Position numbers and translations under genes: made by a program
In this document: positions 1 through 8,065 of the stretch, piece after piece
How positions within the stretch are numbered: position 1 is the first letter of the stretch
How the letters are laid out: each line of letters begins with the position of its first letter
NCBI GenBank assembly: GCA_022823145.1
Contig: JAJDXS010000064.1
Coordinates: 43,356-107,355, forward strand
Direction of reading: 5' to 3'
Length of the DNA: 64,000 nt
Origin: Gemmatimonadota bacterium
Lineage (GTDB): Bacteria; Gemmatimonadota; Gemmatimonadetes; Longimicrobiales; Gaopeijiaceae
The notes under the pieces: model-generated
Seen by the model: only the letters and a program-made list of their open reading frames with translations
Told to the model about the DNA's origin: nothing
Databases searched by the model: none

Positions 1-811
1 CGATGTCCTCGCCGGGGTAGCCGCCGGGGGAGCGGACGAGGCCGTTGGAGCGGTAGTAGTGGTAGTAGGACGTGTTGGGGGCGACCGGGATGATCGCCTC
101 GAGGCCCTCGACGCCGGTGGTGGCGGCGGCCAGGGGGAGGGTGCCGTTGTAGGAGGTGCCGGTCATGCCGACCTTGCCGGTGGCCCAGTAGGCCTCGACG
201 GGTTCGGTGCCGTCGACCGTGGTGAAGGCGCGGGCGCGGCCGTTGAGCCAGTCGATCACGGCCTTGGGCGCGAGCGACTCGTTGGCGCCGCCGACGGTGG
301 GGCATCCCTGGGACTGGCCGGTGCCGGGCGACTGCGAGTGGATGACCGCGAAACCGCGCGGGACCCAGGTGCGGATGTGCGACTGCGAAATGACCGGCTG
401 GGCTGCGATGTGGCGGATGTTGGCGGGGAAGGGGTCGCGCGCTGGCGGATCGTCGCCGACCTCCTGCCGCAGGTCCCAGAAGTGGTCGTAGTTGATCCCG
501 GCGACGCCCGAGTAGTAGGGGCTGGTCTCGTAGATGACGGGGACGGTGAGCCCCTCGGTGTCGGTCTGGCCGGGGCGGGTGACGTCGACGTGGACGCGGT
601 CGGGCCGGCCGTCGCCGTCGGTGTCGAACTCGGTTTCGACCCACAGGTCGTGGCGGATCCAGGTGGCCGAGTCGGCGAACGCGGGGACGACCTGGGCCTG
701 CCCGTCCTCGATGACGGGGGCGGTCTGGGCGGTGGCGGGGGTTGGGAGGGCGGGCAGGATGAGGAGGGGGAGGAGGGCGGTGGTGGTGGTTGCAGCGGTG
801 CGGGGGATCAT
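1..811 (-). CDS. Xaa-Pro dipeptidyl-peptidase-like serine hydrolase (S15/CocE), 3' end outside the window
   Basis: The first 270 codons are visible; the gene runs off the left edge. It starts at ATG 811 with a signal peptide (MIPRTAATTTTALLPLLILP, then an Ala-rich site ending TATAQ), so the product should be exported. The mature part begins with the family features: an acidic DTDGDGRPDRV stretch, an ETSPYYSG strand, then GFAVIHSQSPGTGQSQG. The nucleophile elbow is GTSYNG near residue 220, matching the GxSYxG of S15 X-prolyl dipeptidyl-peptidases and CocE-type esterases. The His and later Asp of the triad lie beyond the edge. The family releases Xaa-Pro dipeptides from peptide N-termini. S15 peptidase and CocE-like acyl esterase cannot be separated without the C-terminal jelly-roll domain; the N-terminal wording favours the peptidase. 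Confidence 0.88.
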   Translation of the reverse strand, partial: MIPRTAATTTTALLPLLILPALPTPATAQTAPVIEDGQAQVVPAFADSATWIRHDLWVETEFDTDGDGRPDRVHVDVTRPGQTDTEGLTVPVIYETSPYYSGVAGINYDHFWDLRQEVGDDPPARDPFPANIRHIAAQPVISQSHIRTWVPRGFAVIHSQSPGTGQSQGCPTVGGANESLAPKAVIDWLNGRARAFTTVDGTEPVEAYWATGKVGMTGTSYNGTLPLAAATTGVEGLEAIIPVAPNTSYYHYYRSNGLVRSPGGYPGEDI

Positions 812-887
812 GGGGCCTTCCGTGTGGTAGGGTGGAGTTGCGCCGGAGCGACACGGAGTGTGCGGGATTCCAGACAGGTCGGTTGGC

Positions 888-1307
888 TCACAGAACCCTG
901 AAGCCCTCCCGGTGGGCTGCGGCGGAAAGACGATCATCGCTGGAGACCAGATCCAACCGCTGCGGGTCTTCGCCCGCGGCCGTCAGAGCGGCCGCCAACT
1001 GCAACGCGTCGGCCGCGCGCAATGGATGAAGCCGAAGCAGCCTGATTGCGCGCCTGCGGACCTGATCCAGGGGTTCGATCTCAAGCCAACTTGCGGCCAG
1101 TCGCCCGAGCTGGTCCATCGACCGGTCAAGTCCGTTGCCCTCGAAGCGGCGATCACGTTCCAGGCGGTTCAGAGCCGATGCGCATTCGACCCGGCTTCCC
1201 CACCACGTTACGATCACCGGATCCTGACGGATCGTCGCACGGCGCTCCCCGCTTCGCGGTTCGTCCACGACGAGTGACACCAGAGCCGAGGAATCCCAGT
1301 ACTTCAA
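888..1307 (-). CDS. vapC: PIN-domain ribonuclease toxin, VapC type
   Basis: A 139-residue single PIN domain, normal length for VapC. Acidic residues expected for Mg-dependent RNA cleavage are present: D5 in YWDSSALV, the Glu of the VECASAL helix near residue 41, the Asp of RAADALQLA near residue 100 and the paired Asp of SSDDRL near residue 124. It begins at ATG 1307, overlapping the 3' end of the antitoxin gene by 4 bases, so the two should be translationally coupled. VapC toxins cut tRNA or rRNA and are held inactive by the partner. The active site looks intact. Target RNA cannot be told from sequence. Confidence 0.9.
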   Translation of the reverse strand: MKYWDSSALVSLVVDEPRSGERRATIRQDPVIVTWWGSRVECASALNRLERDRRFEGNGLDRSMDQLGRLAASWLEIEPLDQVRRRAIRLLRLHPLRAADALQLAAALTAAGEDPQRLDLVSSDDRLSAAAHREGFRVL

Positions 1308-1603
1308 CCGCGGGTCTGTCGCTCGTTCACGATGATCTCGCTGGCCACGGCGCCATCGGTCAGTCGAGCCGCGGGGACATTGAGAAAGCGCTCGATATCA
1401 AGTGGCGCGCGAGGCGGAATCGCAACGCCCCGCCGCAGGAGTTCGGCCACAGCGTGCTCCTCGCCCGGGCCGTCAACGTGACAGGGTTCGATTCGCGCTA
1501 TGGGCCGTCCTCGGTGGGTGATCAACACGGCCTCACCGCGGCGCACCTCGCCCAGCAATCCGCTGAGTCCGTTCTTCGCCTCACTTACGCTGGCTCGTTT
1601 CAT
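1304..1603 (-). CDS. Phd/YefM-family antitoxin of the VapC toxin
   Basis: A 99-residue protein with the Phd/YefM N-terminal DNA-binding fold: MKRASVSEAKNGLSGLLGEV followed by RRGEAVLITHRGRPIARI, the classical 'V.ITxxGxPVA.I' strand. The C-terminal half (ERFLNVPAARLTDGAVASEI) should be the flexible toxin-binding segment. First gene of a two-gene operon with the PIN toxin. No Shine-Dalgarno is seen before ATG 1603; instead a -35/-10 pair places transcription start at about the A of the ATG, implying a leaderless message. A palindrome over the -10 suggests autorepression by the antitoxin or the complex. Confidence 0.88.
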   Translation of the reverse strand: MKRASVSEAKNGLSGLLGEVRRGEAVLITHRGRPIARIEPCHVDGPGEEHAVAELLRRGVAIPPRAPLDIERFLNVPAARLTDGAVASEIIVNERQTRG

Positions 1604-1604
1604 G

Positions 1605-1619
1605 TGGCCATAATGGCCA
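1605..1619. promoter_or_regulatory. Perfect palindrome over the -10 element, probable autoregulatory operator
   Basis: TGGCCAT-A-ATGGCCA is a perfect 7-bp inverted repeat around one base. It lies over the -10 of the toxin-antitoxin promoter and ends 1 base before the antitoxin start codon. Phd/YefM antitoxins usually repress their own promoter by binding such palindromes, so a bound complex here would block polymerase. Confidence 0.6.
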
Positions 1620-1638
1620 TGTGCATCTTGCCTGTCAA
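1610..1638 (-). promoter_or_regulatory. Sigma-70-type promoter of the toxin-antitoxin operon
   Basis: On the minus strand TTGACA (1638-1633) is followed after exactly 17 bases by CATTAT (1615-1610). Seven bases later is the antitoxin ATG (1603), so the transcript would be leaderless. The -35 is a perfect consensus and the -10 matches five of six positions. Promoter function is inferred, not demonstrated. Confidence 0.65.
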
Positions 1639-1670
1639 GCCTCGTACCGAGTACGTGAATGAACTACACG

Positions 1671-2975
1671 TCACCGGCACCGCTCGGCGATCGCCGCGAT
1701 GGCGGCGTCGATCTCGTCCCGGGTGTTGAAGAAGTGGATGGACAGGCGGAAGTCGCGGGGCTGTCTGACGGGTGACGCGAGGATGCGCGCGTCTTCGCGC
1801 AGGTCGTTGTACAGCGCCGTAGCGTCGCAGTCGGCGGGGAGTTGGAGCACGAACACGCCGGAGCGGTCGGGTCGGGTCCCGGGGGACGACACTTCCAGGC
1901 CGTCGGTGTGCGCGATGGCCTCGATGGCGTGATCGACGAGTGACTGAATGCGGTCTTCGATGCGCTCGAAGCCGATGTCCTCCATCCACTCCACGGCGCG
2001 GCCGAAGCCGGCGAAGTCGGCCAGGGCACGCGTGCCGAACTCGTAGCGGGCGGCGCCGGGGAGCAGGGTATAGGCGCCTTCGTAGTCCATGGTGGCGTGG
2101 CTGTGGGAGCCCGCCCAGCTCAACTGGACATCGTCGAGAATGTTGCGGCGCACGAAGAGCGCGCCGGTGCCCTTGGGGCCGAGCAGCCACTTGTGGCCGC
2201 AGGTGGAATAGCAGTCGCAGCCGAGCGCGCGAAAGTCGGTGGGGACGCAACCGGGACCCTGGGCACCGTCGAGATGGTAGCGGATGCCGCGCGTTCGTAG
2301 CAGCCGGCCGAGCTCGGCGGATTCGCCGGTGCGGATCGTGCGCCCGTTGTTGCGCGACACGTGGCTGATGCTGACCATCCGCGTCCGCGGCGAGAGCTGC
2401 GCGGCCACCTCGTCCATGAGCGAGGTCCCGACACTCAAGTCGATCTCGCGAATCGCGATGCCGAATCGGTCGCGCAGCACGTACCACGGGATGACATTGG
2501 CCGGGTGTTCGATGTTGGAGAGGATGACCTCGTCTCCGGGCCGCCAGTTCAGGCTCCATGCGACGATGGAGATCCCTTCGGACGTGCTGTGCGTGAGCGC
2601 GACCTCGTCGGTTGCGGCACCGAACACGCGTGCCAACTGCGCCCGCAGATCCGGTTCGACCCTGGCCATGTCGGTCGCGTAGCGCGGGTCCGCGGGCCCC
2701 TGGTTCTGGAACTCCAGACGGTCCTTGACCTCGTCGATGACCGCCTTTGGCGCGGGTCCGATTCCACCCGTCTGCAGGTAGACGCTGCCGGTCGCCGCCG
2801 GGATTTCGGCGCGGCCGCGGGCTACCCAGGCGTCCTGCGGGGCGAGGTCACTGGCGGTCGTCGCTCCGGCGGCGACGTCCTCGTGCAAGCCCGCCAGCCG
2901 CCCCACCGGGACCATCGGGGCTACGGCCAGCGATCGTGCGGCCCGACCGAGAAAACGGCGTCGGTTCGGCATCAC
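1671..2975 (-). CDS. Tat-exported class V aminotransferase-fold PLP enzyme
   Basis: 434 residues, related to cysteine desulfurase / isopenicillin N epimerase-like enzymes. The N-terminus (MMPNRRRFLGRAARSLAVAP) is a twin-arginine signal. The fold type I core includes HSTSEGISIV, the ISHVSRNNGRTIRT strand, HLDGAQGPG (the Asp that pairs with the PLP ring nitrogen) and the lysine of CGHKWLLGPKG, which should form the Schiff base. Tat export fits a cofactor-loaded enzyme folded before transport. Just downstream of the purine permease in the same direction with a 4-base gap, so probably cotranscribed. The reaction is not determined: epimerase, C-S lyase and desulfurase are all possible, and none of the three is favoured by a motif I can see. 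Confidence 0.85.
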   Translation of the reverse strand: MMPNRRRFLGRAARSLAVAPMVPVGRLAGLHEDVAAGATTASDLAPQDAWVARGRAEIPAATGSVYLQTGGIGPAPKAVIDEVKDRLEFQNQGPADPRYATDMARVEPDLRAQLARVFGAATDEVALTHSTSEGISIVAWSLNWRPGDEVILSNIEHPANVIPWYVLRDRFGIAIREIDLSVGTSLMDEVAAQLSPRTRMVSISHVSRNNGRTIRTGESAELGRLLRTRGIRYHLDGAQGPGCVPTDFRALGCDCYSTCGHKWLLGPKGTGALFVRRNILDDVQLSWAGSHSHATMDYEGAYTLLPGAARYEFGTRALADFAGFGRAVEWMEDIGFERIEDRIQSLVDHAIEAIAHTDGLEVSSPGTRPDRSGVFVLQLPADCDATALYNDLREDARILASPVRQPRDFRLSIHFFNTRDEIDAAIAAIAERCR

Positions 2976-2979
2976 GGCG

Positions 2980-4266
2980 CTACATCACAAAGAACCGAAT
3001 ACCGAACAGCACCGAGACCGTCACGACCGCCGCATTCAGCTCCGAAGTGCGGCCCGCGACCAGCTTGACCACGGTGTACGTGATGAACCCGAGCCCGATC
3101 CCGGTCGCGATCGAGTACGTGAAGGGCATTGCGATAGCGGTCACGATCGCCGGTACGGCCTCGGTCAGCTCGTCCCAATCGATGTTGCGCATGGCCCGAG
3201 CCATCACGCAGCCCACGAAGAGGATCGCCGGCGCGGTAGCGTAGCCGGGAACGGCTGTGGCAACGGGCGCGAGCAGAATCGCACCCAGGAACAGCACCGC
3301 GACGACCACTGCGGTGAGGCCCGTGCGGCCCCCTGCGCGCACGCCCGCCGCGCTCTCGATGTATGACGTCGTCGTGGATGTACCGAGCAGCGATCCCAGA
3401 ATGGTGGCCGAACTGTCCGCCACGAGGGCGCGACGGAGGTGTGGGACCCTGCCGTCGTCGTCGGTCAGTCCCGCCTCGTTCAGCACCGCGACCAGGGTGC
3501 CGCTCGTATCGAACAGATCCACCATCAGGAACGCGAACACGATCGCCAGCAGGCCCACCTCGAGGGCGGCGGCGATGTCGAGCTGGAACAGCGTCGGTGC
3601 GAGAGAGGGCGGGGCCGCCACCAGCGAGGCGGGAGCGGGCGACTGTCCCGACAGCCAGCCCACGCCCGCCACGATCAGGATGCAGATGAGCACGGCACCC
3701 GGCACCCGGCGTTGCTCGAAGGCCACGATGCCGAAGAATCCCAGCATCGCCAGGATCACCGGCCACTGGGCGAGGTTCCCCAGTGCGACCAGCGTGGCTT
3801 CGCTCCCGACGATGACGCCGGCGTTGCGAAGCCCGATGATCACCAGGAAGAACCCGATCCCCGCCGCGATGGCCACCTTCTGCGAGCGCGGGATGCTGTT
3901 TACCACCCATTCCCGCACCGGAAGCACGGAAAGGGCCAGCATGAGCACGCCCGAACAGAACACCGCGCCCAGGGCGGCCTGCCAGGGCAGTCCCAGCGTG
4001 CCGACGGCGATCGCCGCGAAGTAGGCGTTCAGTCCCATTCCGGGTGCCAGCGCGATCGGGTAGTTGGCGTACAGACCCATCACCAGCGACCCGAACGCGG
4101 CTGCGAGACAGGTGGCCACCAGCACCGCCCCGGAGTCCATCCCCGTGCCGCTCAAGACCAGCGGGTTCACGAAGATGATGTAGGAGAGGGTGAGGAAGGT
4201 GGTGCATCCGGCCAGCACCTCGGTGCGCACGGACGTGCCGCGCTCCTGCAACCGGAAGAAGTTCAT
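2980..4266 (-). CDS. NCS2-family purine permease, AzgA-like
   Basis: 428 residues with about 12-14 hydrophobic segments. The start (FFRLQERGTSVRTEVLAG) and the next segment (TTFLTLSYIIFVNPLVL) are typical of the AzgA branch of nucleobase-cation symporters, as are GMGLNAYFA in TM3 and the FDTSGTLV signature in the second half. Members import adenine, guanine, hypoxanthine or xanthine with protons. Starts at ATG 4266; followed after 4 bases by the exported PLP enzyme gene. Its promoter must lie in the 342-base gap shared with the divergent propeller gene. Exact substrate cannot be read from sequence. Confidence 0.92.
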   Translation of the reverse strand: MNFFRLQERGTSVRTEVLAGCTTFLTLSYIIFVNPLVLSGTGMDSGAVLVATCLAAAFGSLVMGLYANYPIALAPGMGLNAYFAAIAVGTLGLPWQAALGAVFCSGVLMLALSVLPVREWVVNSIPRSQKVAIAAGIGFFLVIIGLRNAGVIVGSEATLVALGNLAQWPVILAMLGFFGIVAFEQRRVPGAVLICILIVAGVGWLSGQSPAPASLVAAPPSLAPTLFQLDIAAALEVGLLAIVFAFLMVDLFDTSGTLVAVLNEAGLTDDDGRVPHLRRALVADSSATILGSLLGTSTTTSYIESAAGVRAGGRTGLTAVVVAVLFLGAILLAPVATAVPGYATAPAILFVGCVMARAMRNIDWDELTEAVPAIVTAIAMPFTYSIATGIGLGFITYTVVKLVAGRTSELNAAVVTVSVLFGIRFFVM

Positions 4267-4608
4267 GGGGGGGTCTGCTCGCCGCGTTTAGGGTCCCAGT
4301 GCTCCGATCGGGACGATCCCGACTTCGCCGCTCCGCACATGACCGTATCCGTTGGGCACCATCGCCGCCAGAGTGGCAGGCTCGCAACGACGAACGGGCA
4401 ATTCGGCCAGACCGAAGAGCGATGCGACCGCCGGGGAGGCACGAACAACGCGCGGTACCGGGGCTGTTGCATCCTGGGGCGCGCCGGGTCGTCCGGCCAC
4501 TCGGGATCATCCGCCGACTTGACGCTCCGTTCACCCCGATGGACTCTGTCTTGGTGCCCACTGTCCCCGCGACGGTGCCAACTCCCCCGACACCCGAGAC
4601 GACTCCCG
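4267..4608. other. Divergent intergenic region, no gene seen
   Basis: 342 bases between the leftward permease and the rightward propeller gene. It should carry both promoters. A TTGACG at 4519-4524 could be a -35 for the rightward gene, but nothing convincing sits 17 bases downstream. A 70-codon open frame on the minus strand (4288-4500) has no recognisable domain and is not called. Confidence 0.5.
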
Positions 4609-7600
4609 ATGCGCACCATGTCCGACCGAATTCCCGTTGCTCTCAGCCTCGCCTGCCTGGCCGCTACGGCGTTGGTGGCTACCCCCGCCCCCGCCTCCAC
4701 GCAGCAGGCCCCCGATCCCGCCGCCTACACCGCGCTGGAGTGGCGGCACATCGGCCCGGAGGGCAACCGCTTCTCGGCGGCCGCCGGCATCATCGGCGAT
4801 CCGCACACCTACTACGTCGGCGCCGCGTCGGGCGGGATCTACAAGACGACGGACGGCGGGGTGCACTGGGACGCGATCTTCGACGGTCACCCCGTGCAGT
4901 CGATCGGGTCGCTGGGCGTCGCGGAGGCCGATCCGAACATTGTCTGGGCCGGGACGGGCGAAGGGAAGATCCGCAGTCACGTCTCGATCGGGCAGGGCGT
5001 CTACAGGTCCACCGACGCCGGGGCCACCTGGACGCTGATGGGGCTGGAGCGCACCGGGCGGATCCCGCGTCTCGTCATCCACCCGACCGACCCTGACATC
5101 GTCTACATCTGTGCGCTCGGCCACGCCTACGGGCCGCAGCCCGAACGCGGCGTCTTCCGCACCACCGACGGCGGCGCGACATGGGAACGGATTCTCTTCG
5201 TCGACGAGGACACGGGCTGTTCCGATCTCGCCATGGACCCGTCCAACCCGCGCGTGCTGTTTGCGGGCACCTGGCAGCTGGAGATACACACCTGGGGGCG
5301 CACCTCCGGCGGACCCGGCGGCGGCCTGCATGTCTCGCGCGACGGCGGCGACACGTGGACGAAGCTCAACGGGCCGGACAACGGGATCGGGCTGCCCGAG
5401 AAGCCCGTGGGCAAGGTGGCGGTGGCGGTCTCGCGCTCCAATCCGGACCGCGTCTACGCCATGCTGGAGACCGGCGACGGCATACCCTGGGAGGGGCGCG
5501 AGACCGAGGACGGGCAGCTCTGGCGCTCCGAAGACGGCGGGCGCACCTGGACGCTGATCACGCGCAACCGCAACGCCATGGGAAGGCCCCACTACTATTC
5601 GCGCGTGGTGATCTCGCCGAACGACGAGGACGAGGCGTACTTCCTCACGGCCTCGTTTACGACCTCGACCGATGGCGGCCGCACGCTGGACGTGACCCCA
5701 CGGCTCCAGGCCCCCGGCGGTGACCATCACGACATGTGGATCGACCACACCAACCCCGACCGCATGATCGTCGCGCACGACCAGGGCCTGTCGATCTCGA
5801 TCAACCGCGGCAGGACGTGGTTCCGCCAGCGCCTTACCAACGCGCAGATGTACCACGTGACGGTCGACAACGCGGTCCCGTACAACGTGCTCGGCAACAA
5901 GCAGGACGAGCCGACCTACCGCGGCCCGAGCAACAGCCGCATCCAGGGCCAGCGCCGCATCACCGGGATACCGCGCGGCATGTGGCACCACGTGGGCGGC
6001 GGCGAGAGCGGGTGGGCCACGCCGGATCCGACCGATCCGAACATTGTGTGGTCCTCCGCATCCGGGTCGGGCATGGTGGGCGGCATCGTGGTGCGCTACG
6101 AGGAGGACCGGCGCCAGTACCGCGCCGTCGAGGTATGGCCGGAGCAGAGCCGGGGCGCGGCGTCGGGCGTGCGCTACCGCTTCATCTGGGACGCGCCGAT
6201 CCATATCTCGCCGCACGACAACAACACCGTGTACGTGGGCAGCCAGCACGTGCACCGCACCCGCAACGGGGGCCAGAGCTGGGAGGTGATCAGCCCGGAC
6301 CTGACGCTGAACGACCGCAGCCGCATGGGGCTCTCCGGCGGCCTCACCGGCGACAACATCGGTGTCGAGTACGCGGGCACGGTCTTCGGCATCGCCGAGT
6401 CGCCGGTCGAGGAGGGGCTCATCTGGGCGGGCACCAACGACGGGCTGCTGCAGGTCACGCGGGACGGCGGCGCCACATGGACGAACGTAACCGCAAACCT
6501 GCCGGATTTGCCGGAGTGGATGGCGGTGCGGTCCATTGCGGCTTCCCGCTACGACGCGGGGACGGCCTACGTGGCCATTGACGGCCACCAGGTGAATGTG
6601 CGCGATCCGTACGTGTACAGGACCCGGGACCATGGCGCCTCGTTCGACAAGATCACGAGCGGGATTCCGCCCAGCATGCTCAGCTACACGAAGGTCATTG
6701 CCGAGGACACGAAACGGCAGGGACTCCTGTACGTGGGGACCGAGAACGCGATCTACGTCTCGTTCGACGACGGCGACAACTGGCAGCCGCTCCAGAACAA
6801 CCTGCCCGCGGCACCGGTGTCCGGGATTGTCGTGCAGGAACACTTCGGCGACCTGGTCGTCGGCACGTACGGCCGCGGCTTCTGGATCCTGGACGACCTC
6901 ACGCCGCTCCAGCAGCTCACACCCGACGTGATGGCATCGGCCTCGCACCTCTTCGCGCCGCGCGACGCCTACCGCTTCCGGGCGATCACACCGCCGTCGG
7001 TTCCCTATAGCGATCCCACCGAGGGGAGGGATCCCGAGTACGGCGCGTCGATCAACTACTGGCTGGGGGAGTCGGCGGACGAGGCGCCGACGGTGGAGAT
7101 CGTGGACGGCGCGGGCGAGGTCGTGCGCGCTCTGACCGGCACCAACAACGCCGGAATCAACCGCATCCACTGGGACCTCCGGGATGAGCCCAACGAACCC
7201 ATCCGGCTATACACCAGTCCCATCTACGCTGACCACATCGCGGTCGGCGAGGAGGGGCGCCCCGCCCCAGGCGGCCAGCAGATCTCGATTCTGATGCCGC
7301 CGGGGCGCTATACCGTGCGCCTCAACGCGGGCGGCGAGAGCCACGAACAGCCCCTCACCGTCATCAAGGATCCCCACTCTGCAGGCGCCGACGCCGACAT
7401 CGCGGCCCAGGTCGCGTTCATCCGCGAGGTCCGCGATGATGTGGTCGCGGCGGGCGAGGCGGTCCACCGCGTGGAAGCGATCCGCGTGCAGCTCGCCACC
7501 ATGTCGCGCTTTGCCGACGACGAAACCCTCACCGAAGCGATCGCCTCCCTGCGCGACGACCTCGTAGACCTCCAGATGAACATGGTCGACCTGCGCCTCA

Positions 7601-7845
7601 CCGGTCAGGGCCAGGACGGCGTCCGCTTCGAGGCCAGGCTGCTGCAGAAGCTCGGCTACCTGACCGGCGCGATCTCGGTTGCGGACTTCCCGCCCACCGA
7701 CCAGGAACTGGAGGTGAAGGTGCTGCTGCACGAGCAGCTGCAGGAGCATCTTGAAGCCCTGGAGACCCTGCTCGCCAACGAGGTCGCCGCGCTCAACGAG
7801 ATGCTGCGGGCACGGGGGATGCTGATTATCGCCGACGGGGGGTAG
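4609..7845 (+). CDS. Secreted VPS10/BNR-repeat beta-propeller protein
   Basis: 1078 residues from ATG 4609; the frame stays open for over 1 kb upstream, but only this start (or the ATG 9 bases later) gives a signal peptide (IPVALSLACLAATALVATPA, cleaved near ASTQQ). The rest is built of sortilin/GH74-like blades, each with an Asp-box such as YKTTDGGVHW, YRSTDAGATW, FRTTDGGATW, WRSEDGGRTW and VTRDGGATW, out to about residue 760. The last 330 residues hold a beta domain (GRYTVRLNAGGE) and a helical tail rich in Glu and Leu. Such proteins are often labelled glycosyl hydrolase or sialidase, but I see no catalytic signature of either, so the role is open: extracellular binding or scaffolding, or an uncharacterised hydrolase. 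Probably monocistronic. Confidence 0.85.
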   Translation: MRTMSDRIPVALSLACLAATALVATPAPASTQQAPDPAAYTALEWRHIGPEGNRFSAAAGIIGDPHTYYVGAASGGIYKTTDGGVHWDAIFDGHPVQSIGSLGVAEADPNIVWAGTGEGKIRSHVSIGQGVYRSTDAGATWTLMGLERTGRIPRLVIHPTDPDIVYICALGHAYGPQPERGVFRTTDGGATWERILFVDEDTGCSDLAMDPSNPRVLFAGTWQLEIHTWGRTSGGPGGGLHVSRDGGDTWTKLNGPDNGIGLPEKPVGKVAVAVSRSNPDRVYAMLETGDGIPWEGRETEDGQLWRSEDGGRTWTLITRNRNAMGRPHYYSRVVISPNDEDEAYFLTASFTTSTDGGRTLDVTPRLQAPGGDHHDMWIDHTNPDRMIVAHDQGLSISINRGRTWFRQRLTNAQMYHVTVDNAVPYNVLGNKQDEPTYRGPSNSRIQGQRRITGIPRGMWHHVGGGESGWATPDPTDPNIVWSSASGSGMVGGIVVRYEEDRRQYRAVEVWPEQSRGAASGVRYRFIWDAPIHISPHDNNTVYVGSQHVHRTRNGGQSWEVISPDLTLNDRSRMGLSGGLTGDNIGVEYAGTVFGIAESPVEEGLIWAGTNDGLLQVTRDGGATWTNVTANLPDLPEWMAVRSIAASRYDAGTAYVAIDGHQVNVRDPYVYRTRDHGASFDKITSGIPPSMLSYTKVIAEDTKRQGLLYVGTENAIYVSFDDGDNWQPLQNNLPAAPVSGIVVQEHFGDLVVGTYGRGFWILDDLTPLQQLTPDVMASASHLFAPRDAYRFRAITPPSVPYSDPTEGRDPEYGASINYWLGESADEAPTVEIVDGAGEVVRALTGTNNAGINRIHWDLRDEPNEPIRLYTSPIYADHIAVGEEGRPAPGGQQISILMPPGRYTVRLNAGGESHEQPLTVIKDPHSAGADADIAAQVAFIREVRDDVVAAGEAVHRVEAIRVQLATMSRFADDETLTEAIASLRDDLVDLQMNMVDLRLTGQGQDGVRFEARLLQKLGYLTGAISVADFPPTDQELEVKVLLHEQLQEHLEALETLLANEVAALNEMLRARGMLIIADGG

Positions 7846-8065
7846 CAAGGGCCGCGAACCGGAGTCTTCCGCGACGTCGGCGCCACCGTCACCCCACCGG
7901 ATCATGCCTGCGACACACGGGTACAATGTGGGGTCCAAACGGGGGCGGTTCGAACCATGTCCCGGACTCCTTGACCGGAGCCTGATGCACTGTTCCCATC
8001 GACATTCCGGCCGCTCATCCCTGGCCTTCATTGCTGAGAGCTATTGCCGACTCGGAGAAACCGCC

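Noticed and set aside
4288..4500. Possible 70-residue minus-strand gene in the permease/propeller gap
   Set aside because: No recognised domain or ribosome site; may be chance.
4519..4547. Possible promoter TTGACG for the propeller gene
   Set aside because: No acceptable -10 at 16-18 bases.
3439..4608. N-terminal extension of the propeller gene across the permease gene
   Set aside because: The extension is His/Gln/Asp-rich and antisense to the permease; the signal peptide starts at 4609.
4531..7170. 879-codon open frame antisense to the propeller gene
   Set aside because: No domain, strongly biased composition, fully covered by a clear gene on the other strand; a shadow of high G+C.
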